Assembly: GCA_029238785.1 (NCBI GenBank)
Contig: JAQWFN010000035.1
Coordinates: 1 to 40,651, forward strand
DNA length: 40,651 nucleotides
From: Flavobacteriales bacterium
Lineage (GTDB): Bacteria > Bacteroidota > Bacteroidia > Flavobacteriales_D > Sanyastnellaceae
Direction: 5' to 3'
Shown here: positions 8,426 to 16,897 of the stretch, piece by piece
How the letters are laid out: every line of letters starts with the position of its first letter
How positions within the stretch are numbered: position 1 is the first letter of the stretch
Program-made: the position numbers and the translations under genes
The notes under the pieces: generated by a model
Databases searched by the model: none
Told to the model about the DNA's origin: nothing
The model's input: the letters and a program-made list of their open reading frames with translations, nothing else

Positions 8426-8626
8426 TTTTCCTTGCGATGTGCGCTTTGGCTACGTAAATGGATAAGTGTTTTCAGAGGGAGAAACAGAGCGGAGAAAGAG
8501 GATGGTTTTCCTTGTTCTGTAGTACTTGGCGACTTAAATGGATAAGTGTTATCAGAGTGAGAGTGAGCGCGGAGAAAGAGGGAGGTTTTCCTTGTTTTAT
8601 AGTACTTGGCTACTTAAATGGATAAG
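8426..8626. repeat. 80-bp imperfect tandem repeat, about 2.5 copies
   Basis: TTTTCCTTG recurs at 8426, 8506 and 8586, and TAAATGGATAAG at 8455, 8535 and 8615, so the period is exactly 80 bp. Blocks shared by the copies include GCGGAGAAAGAGG and GGATAAGTGTT. The copies differ at scattered positions. Because 80 is not a multiple of three and no frame runs through, the array is non-coding. It fills most of the 275 bp between pyrD and the convergent beta-barrel gene. Confidence 0.9.
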
Positions 8627-8671
8627 CCTTCACCAAAACCAATTCATCATCAGCCCAAAAACAAAATTGAA

Positions 8672-9229
8672 CTACCTGAAGGGATACGTAGTGATGTAGA
8701 AACTCAAGGTGATGCTGTTCCTTGGACGATAAAGGTCTGATTTATCGATGTAGAGGTTCCTTCCATAATTCAGATATCCTTTGTACAAACCAAGACCAAT
8801 TTCTGGTCGGAAACCCAAATGCCAAGGATCGCTTTTGTGCTGATAGCCCATGGCGTATGCTCCAAGTTGAACGCCTCCCAGGAACGAAAATGAATGAAAA
8901 AAGCCACCAGCGTGAAATTGCATGCTTTGGTCGAAAATGTAGTAATCATATCCGGCACCCCAAACTTGGGCGTAACCACCCCAATGGCCCACGGAGAGCT
9001 TGCCCTTTTGAATCGATACACCAAGAAACCAATCCTGATCATAGCCTATTCTAGGGCTTAGGCCAATGGTTTTTTCAAGCCCTCCCCAATAGGCATACAT
9101 GTTATCATGCTTGCGGTAAAAGCGTGGGAGCTCCTTTGTTTTGAGGGTGTCATTCGGAGTTTGGGCTGAAGTGGTGAAGGCGAGAAACCATGGAATGAGC
9201 GCATAAAAAAGTTGCTTGCTCTTATGCAT
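8672..9229 (-). CDS. predicted outer-membrane beta-barrel protein, 185 aa
   Basis: A signal peptide (MHKSKQLFYALIPW, cleavage after TSAQ) is followed by alternating polar/hydrophobic strands rich in Gly, Tyr and Trp, such as GGYAQVWGAGYDYYIF and FSFLGGVQLGAYAMGY, with aromatic residues near the C-terminal Phe-Arg. This is what a small outer-membrane barrel looks like; function is unknown. The frame can be extended to ATG 9262, six bases after the ABC exporter stop; ATG 9229 gives a more usual signal peptide, so I prefer it. It is the last gene of the purB-ABC operon. Confidence 0.65.
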   Translation of the reverse strand: MHKSKQLFYALIPWFLAFTTSAQTPNDTLKTKELPRFYRKHDNMYAYWGGLEKTIGLSPRIGYDQDWFLGVSIQKGKLSVGHWGGYAQVWGAGYDYYIFDQSMQFHAGGFFHSFSFLGGVQLGAYAMGYQHKSDPWHLGFRPEIGLGLYKGYLNYGRNLYIDKSDLYRPRNSITLSFYITTYPFR

Positions 9230-9268
9230 GAATCTTCGTTCTTTTTCCTTGCTTAAGCCCATTTTAGC

Positions 9269-11104
9269 TTATTCAAAGGCTTGCATTTCCACGAGCTTGG
9301 CATAAACACCGCGAAGTTCAAGCAGTTCGGCGTGGGTGCCTTGTTCTGCAATAACACCTCCCTGAACAACAACAATTTTATCGGCATTTTGAATGGTACT
9401 CAAACGGTGAGCAATCACCAAAGAGGTTCTGTTCTTCATCAATTTCTCAATGGCTTCTTGAACCAATTTCTCACTTTCAGTATCTAAGGCTGAAGTGGCT
9501 TCATCCAAAATCAAAACGGGTGGATTTTTATAAACGGCACGAGCAATGCTCAAACGTTGTTTTTGTCCGCCAGACAATTTTCCACCAGAATCACCAACGT
9601 TAAATTCATACTGTCCGTCTAAACGCAAAATAAACTCTTCGGCATTGGCAATTTTCGCGGCTTGCTTCACCTTATCAAGGTCTAAACTGCCCTCTGCAGA
9701 ACCCAGTGCAATGTTGTTGGTAACGGTGTCGTTAAAGAGAATGGAATCTTGGGTAACAATTCCCATTTGAGCACGAAGGTCTTTCATCTTGGCCTTCTTT
9801 ATTTCTACCCCATCAAATAAAATCTGTCCTTCATTGACATCGTAAAATCGCGCCACCAAATTCGCTAAAGTTGATTTCCCACCACCACTCGGACCAACCA
9901 AAGCAACGGTTTCTCCTTTGTTGATGGTGAGGTTAATTCCTTTCAGGATTTCTTGATCGGCGGCATAGGAAAAACGAACGTTCTTCAGTTCAATAGATTT
10001 TTCAAAACCTTTTATTTCAGCGGCGTTTTCTACATCAAAAATACGGTCAGGGGCATCGAGGATTTCATTGATTCGCTCCATGGAAGCACCTCCTTTGTTG
10101 ATCTTGAAAAAAGCGTCGGTGATGGCTTTTGCTGGTGGAATGATCTGCGAAAATACCACCAAGTAACCGATAAAGAGGTCGCCACCCATAGCGGTATCAG
10201 CACTTAAAATCATGCTCCCACCCACAAACAAAAGCACTGAAATTACCAAGAGGGAAATAAATTCGCTCATTGGAGAACTCAAGTATTCGCGTTTGTAGAG
10301 TTTTCTCATCAAGCGGAAGTAGCTGTTGTTGATGCCTTCGAACCTGCGAGAAAACTGTTCCTCGGCATTAAAAGCCTTTACAATTCGCATCCCACTTAAG
10401 GTTTCTTCAACGGTAGAAATCAACTCACCGAGTCGGGTTTTTCCTCTGCCTGCAGCGTTTTTCAAGCTCTTAGCGATTCTTGAGATCACAAAACCACTGA
10501 TGGGCAGAAAAATCAGAGCGAAGAGCGTCAGCTGGGTGTTGATCACAAAGAGCGTTACCAAACTTAAAAGGAGCATTACTGGAGATTTGAAGATCACTTC
10601 AACGGCCCCAATAACTGAAAACTCAACTTCCATCAAGTCGTTGGTCATTCGAGAAAGCACATCGCCCTTTCGTTCATTGCTGTAATAAGAAAGCGGCAAG
10701 CGCAGTAGCTTGTTGTAAATCATCGAACGCAAATCGCGCGCAACGCCGGTTCGAATGGTGGCAATGCTGTACAAAGCTGCGTAGTGCACGAGGTTTTTTA
10801 GGAAGGCAAGAACAACAATCGACAAGCACATGTAAATTAAGGCGCTCATGGCCCCGTTTTCTACAATGTACAGATCGAGTTTGTAGCTGAAGAACTGGTA
10901 CCAATAATCGCCGTCAAAAAAGCCTTTACGCTCTGGAACTACAACAGCGGCGTTTCCATCAGAAAAAAGAATGCGCAAAAAGGGCACTACCGCAAGGAAG
11001 GTAAAGAGCGACAATACCGAGGCAAGGATGTTGAACACCAAATTGGCAACAAGGTTCAACTTGTAATTGGCGGCTAGCCCGAACAGTTCTTTAAATTTCT
11101 TCAA
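9269..11104 (-). CDS. ABC exporter, fused permease and ATPase (MsbA-like)
   Basis: This 611-aa half-transporter has an N-terminal six-helix exporter domain (about residues 15-335) and a C-terminal nucleotide-binding domain with Walker A GPSGGGKST (about 403-411), signature LSGGQKQR (about 508) and Walker B VLILDEATSALD (about 525), followed by the switch His in IAHRLST. It would work as a homodimer exporting lipids or other hydrophobic compounds. MsbA-type lipid A flipping is possible but cannot be told from sequence, since Bacteroidota carry several paralogues. It sits 9 bp downstream of purB, so it is in the same operon. Confidence 0.92.
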   Translation of the reverse strand: MKKFKELFGLAANYKLNLVANLVFNILASVLSLFTFLAVVPFLRILFSDGNAAVVVPERKGFFDGDYWYQFFSYKLDLYIVENGAMSALIYMCLSIVVLAFLKNLVHYAALYSIATIRTGVARDLRSMIYNKLLRLPLSYYSNERKGDVLSRMTNDLMEVEFSVIGAVEVIFKSPVMLLLSLVTLFVINTQLTLFALIFLPISGFVISRIAKSLKNAAGRGKTRLGELISTVEETLSGMRIVKAFNAEEQFSRRFEGINNSYFRLMRKLYKREYLSSPMSEFISLLVISVLLFVGGSMILSADTAMGGDLFIGYLVVFSQIIPPAKAITDAFFKINKGGASMERINEILDAPDRIFDVENAAEIKGFEKSIELKNVRFSYAADQEILKGINLTINKGETVALVGPSGGGKSTLANLVARFYDVNEGQILFDGVEIKKAKMKDLRAQMGIVTQDSILFNDTVTNNIALGSAEGSLDLDKVKQAAKIANAEEFILRLDGQYEFNVGDSGGKLSGGQKQRLSIARAVYKNPPVLILDEATSALDTESEKLVQEAIEKLMKNRTSLVIAHRLSTIQNADKIVVVQGGVIAEQGTHAELLELRGVYAKLVEMQAFE

Positions 11105-11113
11105 GGCGTATGT

Positions 11114-12457
11114 TTAGATTCCGGTGTAATTCGAAGGTGTAATGGTTTTCAAATATGCCTTCGTTTTATCATCAACGTTCAAGGTATCAATAAAATCGTG
11201 AATGCTTTTTTGGTTGATGACTTCGTTCTTCCGCGTCAGTGCTTTCAAAGCTTCATATGGCGCAGGATAGTTTTGTCTTCTCAAAACGGTTTGAATGGCC
11301 TCAGCAACAACGGCCCAATTGCGCTCGAGGTCGGCAGCAAATGCGGCTTCATTCAAGAGTAATTTCCCGAGTCCTTTTTCCAAAGATTTCAAGGCAATCA
11401 TACCATGCGCGAAGGGCATCCCAATGTTGCGAAGTACGGTAGAGTCGGTAAGGTCGCGCTGCAGCCTAGAAATGGGCAACTTCGCAGCAAGGAACTCCAA
11501 AAGTGCATTGGCAATACCGAGGTTTCCTTCGCTGTTTTCAAAATCAATGGGGTTAACCTTATGCGGCATTGCTGATGATCCCACTTCTCCTTGCTTGATT
11601 TTCTGCTTGAAGTAATCCATCGAAACATAGGTCCAAATGTCGCGGTCCAAATCAATCAAGATGTTGTGAATGCGTTTCAAAGCGTCGCACAAAGCGGCGA
11701 GGTTGTCGTAGTGCTCAATTTGTGTGGTGGTTTGCGATCTGCTCAATCCAAGAACATCGTTCACAAAGCGGTTACCAAATTGCTTCCAATCCCTTTCTGG
11801 GTAAGCCACATGGTGGGCGTTGAAGTTTCCTGTAGCTCCACCAAATTTCGCTGAATAAGGTATGGCATCCAATTGCTTGAACTGCACATCCAAACGTTCC
11901 ACAAAAACCATCATTTCTTTGCCTAAGCGGGTAGGAGATGCCGGTTGTCCGTGCGTTCTGGCTAACATCGGAACGTCTTTCCAGTCGTTCGCCAAAGCAG
12001 CAAGTTGATCGCGAACGCTTTGCAACATTGGTCGGTAAACCTCGTTCATGGCTTCCTTCATACTCAAAGGAATAGCGGTGTTGTTGATGTCTTGCGATGT
12101 TAAACCAAAGTGAATGAACTCTTTGTAGTCTTGAAGTCCCATTTCATCAAACTTTGCTTTAACGAAGTACTCCACTGCTTTTACATCGTGGTTGGTGGTT
12201 TTCTCTGTTTCTTTGATGATGAGCGCATCGGCTTCTGTAAAATTGCGGTAAACATCGCGAAGCGCTTCAAAAACACTTTTATCCACGGCTTCTAACTCAG
12301 GTAAACCTGCTTCAACTAAAGAAATAAAGTATTCGATTTCAACCCAAACACGGTAGCGAATTAGTCCAAATTCTGAAAAATAGGGCGCCAGGGCCTTGGT
12401 GTGTCTGCTGTATCGGCCGTCTGCAGGAGATACTGCAGTTAAAGGGTTGAGTTCCAT
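11114..12457 (-). CDS. purB: adenylosuccinate lyase
   Basis: The enzyme releases fumarate from SAICAR and from adenylosuccinate, two steps of purine synthesis. Family evidence is the opening MELNPLTAVSPADGRY, TTNHDVKAVEYFVK, HFGLTSQDINNTA, the catalytic-His region RTHGQPASPT, and the fumarase/aspartase superfamily signature GSSAMPHKVNP at about residues 291-301. The length of 447 aa is standard. It heads an operon with an ABC exporter and a beta-barrel protein. It is divergent from the metallo-hydrolase gene, and the two promoters are only about 30 bp apart. Confidence 0.97.
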   Translation of the reverse strand: MELNPLTAVSPADGRYSRHTKALAPYFSEFGLIRYRVWVEIEYFISLVEAGLPELEAVDKSVFEALRDVYRNFTEADALIIKETEKTTNHDVKAVEYFVKAKFDEMGLQDYKEFIHFGLTSQDINNTAIPLSMKEAMNEVYRPMLQSVRDQLAALANDWKDVPMLARTHGQPASPTRLGKEMMVFVERLDVQFKQLDAIPYSAKFGGATGNFNAHHVAYPERDWKQFGNRFVNDVLGLSRSQTTTQIEHYDNLAALCDALKRIHNILIDLDRDIWTYVSMDYFKQKIKQGEVGSSAMPHKVNPIDFENSEGNLGIANALLEFLAAKLPISRLQRDLTDSTVLRNIGMPFAHGMIALKSLEKGLGKLLLNEAAFAADLERNWAVVAEAIQTVLRRQNYPAPYEALKALTRKNEVINQKSIHDFIDTLNVDDKTKAYLKTITPSNYTGI

Positions 12458-12479
12458 AAATTTTGCTTGTAAGAAGCGG

Positions 12480-12487
12480 CAAAGATA
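12480..12487 (-). promoter_or_regulatory. -7 box of the purB operon
   Basis: TATCTTTG on the minus strand lies 22 nt before the purB ATG, giving a short normal leader. No purine-type riboswitch structure is visible in that leader. Confidence 0.65.
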
Positions 12488-12492
12488 ATTAA

Positions 12493-12526
12493 TTGTGGGG
12501 AGGGTAAACAGAAGGACTTATCTTAG
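12493..12526 (+). promoter_or_regulatory. promoter of the metallo-hydrolase gene
   Basis: The -33 TTG is at 12493-12495 and the -7 TATCTTAG at 12519-12526, ending 4 nt before ATG 12531. Confidence 0.55.
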
Positions 12527-12530
12527 TGCC

Positions 12531-13382
12531 ATGAATTTATATCCTATTAACAATGGTTTTTTCAAGCTGGATGGCGGCGCCATGTTTGGTGTGGTTCCAA
12601 AAAGCATTTGGCAGAAAAGCAATCCGGCAGACGCCAACAACATGTGCTCTTGGGCACTGCGTTCACTTTTGATTGAAGATGATGGTCGTTTAATGTTGAT
12701 CGATTGCGGTATGGGAAACAAACAAAGCGAGAAGTTCTTTGGCTACTATTATCTTTTTGGTGATGATTCATTAGACAAATCGCTTGCGAAATATGGCTTC
12801 CACAGAGATGATATCACTGATGTTTTTCTCACGCACCTCCATTTTGATCATTGCGGTGGAGCCATTGAAATGAATCGGGAAACGAATCTTCTTCAACCTG
12901 CATTTAAAAACGCTCATTTTTGGAGTTGTGAACCGCACTGGCAATGGGCAACAAATCCAAACCCCCGAGAAAAGGCAAGTTTTTTAGCTGAAAATATCAA
13001 CCCTATTGAGGCAAGTGGACAACTCAAGTTTGTTGAACGAAATGGTGTTTTCACCAAAGAGGCTTTTCCTAAAATCGACATTTTTTTTGCTGACGGTCAC
13101 ACGGAAAGCCAGATGATTCCTCACATTCAGTACAAAGGAAGAACGGTGGTGTTTATGGCAGATTTGCTTCCTTCAACCGGACACATACCACTCCCTTATG
13201 TGATGGGTTATGACACACGTCCACTACTTACTTTAGACGAGAAGGCCAGCTTCTTAAACAAGGCTGCCGATGAAAATTATATCTTATTTTTGGAACACGA
13301 TTCAACCAACGAATGCTGCACGGTAAAACACACAGAAAAGGGAGTTCGCTTAGATCAAACTTTCAGATTATCAGAAATTTAG
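12531..13382 (+). CDS. MBL-fold metallo-hydrolase, 283 aa
   Basis: A metallo-beta-lactamase fold with the complete zinc set: HLHFDH at residues 102-107, His in ADGHTESQ, Asp in FMADLLPSTGH and His in LEHDS. No signal peptide, so it is cytoplasmic. The layout resembles lactonase/YtnP-like hydrolases in the MBL superfamily, but the substrate cannot be assigned. Start 12531 is fixed by the promoter box and avoids the upstream frame at 12495. The 3' end overlaps the next gene's likely start by 70 bp. Confidence 0.85.
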   Translation: MNLYPINNGFFKLDGGAMFGVVPKSIWQKSNPADANNMCSWALRSLLIEDDGRLMLIDCGMGNKQSEKFFGYYYLFGDDSLDKSLAKYGFHRDDITDVFLTHLHFDHCGGAIEMNRETNLLQPAFKNAHFWSCEPHWQWATNPNPREKASFLAENINPIEASGQLKFVERNGVFTKEAFPKIDIFFADGHTESQMIPHIQYKGRTVVFMADLLPSTGHIPLPYVMGYDTRPLLTLDEKASFLNKAADENYILFLEHDSTNECCTVKHTEKGVRLDQTFRLSEI

Positions 13383-14275
13383 TACTTACAACGGTATTTT
13401 TGTTGAGCACGCTCTTGGGGAGTGCACAGACATTGAAATACAAGTATGAATCGGCTCAACTCGCAGAATGGCTTGGAGGAATAAGCATTGTGGTGCTTGA
13501 AAATGAAGTTCAAGAGTCGAGCACAATTCGTGTTGCAGGGAGTGATCGCGATCATGCTGATTCACCCGTAAACAATAAGCAATTTATCGCAGCAGCAGAG
13601 CAGTACTTGGAAGGTATTGAGCATTATTATTGCTATTTGAATCCGGGCGAAGAACTGAGCGCTGATTTGAGCAAATTGGAACTCTTCACGAAAAATAAAG
13701 AGTTGGTTGAATATGATCGAATCATCGGGAGAAGCTTCTTCACCCTAAGGATCGTCAAAGGTTTGTATGCCGAATACCACGATTTCGAAATCATGAAGAA
13801 AGGGAAGTCATGGTCGAGCCACACGGCAGATCCACTCTTGGCGCCCATCGTTCAACAAGTTCAAAAAAGAGAGCGCTTTCAGCGGATTCTGAACGATTGG
13901 ATGAGTGAACGGGGGTATCTTGTGTATACGAGCGGACTTCAGCAAGCAAAAAAACAGCTCTTGAACGATAAGCAAATCGAGGAATTAAGGGCCATGCAAA
14001 AAAAGGGCTTGGACATCAACGGCAGAATCAGCGGTACGCCAACGGAATTGAGTGTATTGCTTCAGGAAATCATCGATGGAAAACGCATTTATCAGGCCTT
14101 GGTGCTTGAGCGCTTCGTTCCATTTGAAAAGGCTAAAGGGAATAAGCTGCACAAGGTAAATTACCGCCACTATTATTATCTCGACGCTGCCTTGCCTCCG
14201 GGCCGACGAGTAATGAATTCAATGGAAGGACTCATTCGTTTGATGAGAAGCAGGTTCATTGACTACACCGATTAG
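13313..14275 (+). CDS. secreted protein of unknown function
   Basis: The protein has a clear export signal (hydrophobic core NLVLTTVFLLSTLLGSAQ with cleavage after SAQ) but an uncertain start. The only in-frame ATG (13313) lies 70 bp inside the metallo-hydrolase gene and adds about 20 residues before the signal core. A non-ATG start nearer 13370 is possible. The mature part, about 280 residues, has charged, helical segments and two conserved-looking blocks: LNPGEELSADLSKL and the Tyr-rich NYRHYYYLDAAL. I do not recognise a family. It is likely co-transcribed with the metallo-hydrolase. Confidence 0.6.
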   Translation: MLHGKTHRKGSSLRSNFQIIRNLVLTTVFLLSTLLGSAQTLKYKYESAQLAEWLGGISIVVLENEVQESSTIRVAGSDRDHADSPVNNKQFIAAAEQYLEGIEHYYCYLNPGEELSADLSKLELFTKNKELVEYDRIIGRSFFTLRIVKGLYAEYHDFEIMKKGKSWSSHTADPLLAPIVQQVQKRERFQRILNDWMSERGYLVYTSGLQQAKKQLLNDKQIEELRAMQKKGLDINGRISGTPTELSVLLQEIIDGKRIYQALVLERFVPFEKAKGNKLHKVNYRHYYYLDAALPPGRRVMNSMEGLIRLMRSRFIDYTD

Positions 14276-14338
14276 GCGCTTTTCTCGGCAAAGGGCCCTT
14301 GTCTTTTATTAAATCATAAATTTTCCAAAGGATTTAAC

Positions 14339-15622
14339 TTGGAAGCCGCGCAAAGTCTTACCTTAATAAGGCTTAAACGAAATACCGTGCGCTGGACATT
14401 CTTCTTTTTTCTATTTCTTTCTTTTTCTTTTCTGGGTGAAGCACAAACATCATCCCGGGCAGAAGCCATTCGTTTTCTTCAAGATGGTGAACGCTTCTTG
14501 CAACGCGGTCAGCTCACTGAAGCTTTAGACCAGTTCACCATTGCCATTCAAGCCGACTATTCTTACGCCGATGCTTTTTTAAAGCGTGCTATGATTTATC
14601 AAATGCAAGGCCGATACAGAGAGGCTGAAATGGATTATAATCAGGCACTACAGCTCAATCCCAATGCGGCCCTGCTTTATGATCAGCGCGGGCGATTGAA
14701 GCTTTTGGCAAAGGATTATTCAGGCGCATTGGAAGACCACAACACGGCCCTCAAGCTCAAGCCCAACGACCTCACCTTTATCGATCACCGTTTAGACGGT
14801 TATTACGCTTTGGGCAATTATAATTTGCTCCTCAGTGCTTTGGATGAAATGATTGTTACGAGTCCGAACGACGAGGTATTGCACGAGAAAAAAGCACGTG
14901 TGCTCTACGAAATGAAAGAGTGGAATCAAGCGTTGAAAAGCATCAATAAAGCCCTTGAAATTAACGGAAGTTCTGCCTTGGCTTTTGATTTGAAAGGACT
15001 CATTTTGATGCAGCAAGGAAACTACGACGAATCCTTGAGTGCCTTTAATCAAGCCATCTTCATCAACCCCGTTTTTCCAATTGCTCACCTCAATAGAGCT
15101 ATTGTTCATTATGGATTGGGAAATGAAAAAAAGGCCATCGAAGATTTGAATACCGCCATCGAAATGGGGAAAAACTCGTCGAATATCTACTTCTTTCGCG
15201 GAGTTTTAAGGAAGGAGTCTGGAGATTATGAAGGAGCTTTGAACGATTACGACCGGGCCATCGACCTAGACAGCACTTATACCGATGCCATTTTCAATCG
15301 ATCGGTGACTTTGAAAATGATGGGCGATTATAGCGAAGCCATGGTAGGCGCTGAAGCCCTACTTAGGGTAGCTCCAGAAACGGCGTCTCATTGGAACTTG
15401 AAAGGCAACATTCAAATGCTCTTTGGCGATTACTTTGATGCAATCAACAGCTATGATGAAGCAATCAGAGAGGATGCAGATTATGCAGAAGCCTATTTCA
15501 ACAGGGGCTTGGCTTACACCTTGATTTACGCCATTGATCGGGCTTGTCGAGATTTCGAAGATGCCAAACGTTTGGGTTATGATGAAGCCATCGAAATTCA
15601 GGGGCAATTCTGTGGTCAGTAG
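14339..15622 (+). CDS. secreted tetratricopeptide-repeat protein
   Basis: After an export signal (core FFFFLFLSFSFLGEAQ) almost the whole protein is TPR repeats, about ten 34-residue units, for example AEMDYNQALQLNPNAALLYDQRG and AINSYDEAIREDADYAEAYFNRG near the end. TPR arrays are protein-binding scaffolds; here they would act in the periplasm. There is no ATG at the start: the candidates are TTG 14339 and GTG 14387. The latter gives a more compact signal peptide beginning RWTFFFF. It follows the previous gene by 63 bp and converges on chrA with a 6-bp gap. Confidence 0.82.
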   Translation: MEAAQSLTLIRLKRNTVRWTFFFFLFLSFSFLGEAQTSSRAEAIRFLQDGERFLQRGQLTEALDQFTIAIQADYSYADAFLKRAMIYQMQGRYREAEMDYNQALQLNPNAALLYDQRGRLKLLAKDYSGALEDHNTALKLKPNDLTFIDHRLDGYYALGNYNLLLSALDEMIVTSPNDEVLHEKKARVLYEMKEWNQALKSINKALEINGSSALAFDLKGLILMQQGNYDESLSAFNQAIFINPVFPIAHLNRAIVHYGLGNEKKAIEDLNTAIEMGKNSSNIYFFRGVLRKESGDYEGALNDYDRAIDLDSTYTDAIFNRSVTLKMMGDYSEAMVGAEALLRVAPETASHWNLKGNIQMLFGDYFDAINSYDEAIREDADYAEAYFNRGLAYTLIYAIDRACRDFEDAKRLGYDEAIEIQGQFCGQ

Positions 15623-15628
15623 TTAACG

Positions 15629-16780
15629 CTAGACGAAATGGTGAAGCAGAAAGCCCATCAGGCTTCCAAAGAGCACAATAATCAAGGCATTACTTCTTTT
15701 CCAAGTGTAATTGAGAATGAGGGCAGCGATGAAGATGAGGCCTGCTGTCCACTCGAAATCACCTAAAGGGAAAAACACATCTTTGCCCATTTTAATCACA
15801 ACTCCTGCCATTACAGCCACTGCTGCCGCATTCACTCCATCTAAAAAACCGCTGAGGAATGTTGACTTTCGCATGCGGTCTACCAAAGGATTAAGCAAAA
15901 GCACAAAGAGAAAGGAAGGGAGGAAAATACCCGCTGTGGCGGCAAGTGCTCCCTGCCATCCGCCAAGTTGCCATCCAATAAAGGTGGCTGTTGAAAGCAC
16001 AGGTCCGGGAGTGAACTGACCAACGGCGATGGCTTCGAGTAAATCGGGCCGACTTAAATAGCCGGGAACCACCAATTCCGCATCGAGGTAGGCGAAAAGC
16101 ACGTATCCGCTTCCGTAAAGTATGGCTCCAACTTTCAAAAAGCTCAAGAAGATTTTCCCTTGAGATAGCACCAGTTCATTTTGCGTTGCGCTCAAGGGGA
16201 GTGCCAAGAGTAAAAGGTTTTTGAGCGACTTGTTTCTGCTTCGCGAAGCAAAAAAAGCACCAGCCAAAACCCCCGCCGCTAACAAGGCATAAATTTCATT
16301 CACCCCGAGGAGAGAGCATATCAAAACCAGGAAAGCGATGAAGTAAAGCCACTTCGTTTTTAAGGCCTTTTTGCCCAATTTTAGGATGGCTTCAAGAATG
16401 ACAACAAGCACTGCTGGGGTAATTCCTTGAATGAAAGGTTTTACTGCAGGCACTTGGCCATAGCTCGTGTAGCACCATGCAAGTACACCAGTAATCGCAA
16501 CAGCAGGAAAGATGAAACAAATACCGGCAACAATAAGGCCTTTCCAACCACCACGTTCATAACCGCAGTGCATGGTGAGCTCTGTACTGTTTGGCCCTGG
16601 GATGAGGTTGGTGGCGCCCATGAGGTCGAGGAAACGTTGCCTGCTGAGCCATTTTCGCTGGCTTACAATTTCAGTTTCCATGAGGGCGATGTGTGCTGCC
16701 GGACCACCGAAGGCGATGCAACCCAGCTTAAAAAACACACTGGCTATTTCTCTTAAGTTGCCCTCACTTTTTTCCTCCAT
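15629..16780 (-). CDS. chrA: chromate transporter, two-domain ChrA
   Basis: A 383-aa membrane protein made of two homologous halves, as in long-chain CHR proteins. The first half has FGGPAAHIALME and NLIPGPNSTELTMHCGY. The second has GQFTPGPVLSTATFIGWQLGG. ChrA exports chromate in the proteins that have been studied; many genomic homologues have no tested substrate. It has its own promoter and is separated from the upstream dioxygenase gene by that gene's terminator. The third exact copy of the 12-bp palindrome lies at 16238-16249, where it encodes part of a cytoplasmic loop. Confidence 0.9.
   Translation of the reverse strand: MEEKSEGNLREIASVFFKLGCIAFGGPAAHIALMETEIVSQRKWLSRQRFLDLMGATNLIPGPNSTELTMHCGYERGGWKGLIVAGICFIFPAVAITGVLAWCYTSYGQVPAVKPFIQGITPAVLVVILEAILKLGKKALKTKWLYFIAFLVLICSLLGVNEIYALLAAGVLAGAFFASRSRNKSLKNLLLLALPLSATQNELVLSQGKIFLSFLKVGAILYGSGYVLFAYLDAELVVPGYLSRPDLLEAIAVGQFTPGPVLSTATFIGWQLGGWQGALAATAGIFLPSFLFVLLLNPLVDRMRKSTFLSGFLDGVNAAAVAVMAGVVIKMGKDVFFPLGDFEWTAGLIFIAALILNYTWKRSNALIIVLFGSLMGFLLHHFV
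16238..16249. repeat. palindrome GCTTCGCGAAGC, copy 3
   Basis: An exact 12-bp copy inside chrA, followed by an A-run (AAAAAAA). Confidence 0.9.
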
Positions 16781-16784
16781 GCTC

Positions 16785-16792
16785 GAAAGTTA
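16785..16792 (-). promoter_or_regulatory. -7 box of chrA
   Basis: TAACTTTC on the minus strand ends 4 nt before the chrA ATG. Confidence 0.5.
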
Positions 16793-16847
16793 AGCAAGGG
16801 AGGTGAAATTGCGGGTTAAGAAGTGGTTAAGCCACGATGTTTTGGAC

Positions 16848-16878
16848 AAAAAAAAGGGCGCTTACTCAAGGCGCCCTT
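16848..16878 (-). terminator. terminator of the dioxygenase/rhodanese gene
   Basis: On the minus strand, an 8-bp stem AAGGGCGC/GCGCCCTT with a 9-nt loop is followed by a run of eight T. It lies 20 bp past the stop of the upstream gene. Confidence 0.88.
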
Positions 16879-16897
16879 CTCTAAACCAAACATCAAA

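Noticed and set aside
8426-8626. Possible CRISPR-like array
   Set aside because: The 80-bp units are contiguous diverged copies, not short identical repeats separated by unique spacers, and no cas gene is present.
11295-11615. Plus-strand frame of 106 codons inside purB
   Set aside because: It is antisense to the catalytic region of purB, with a composition that only mirrors it.
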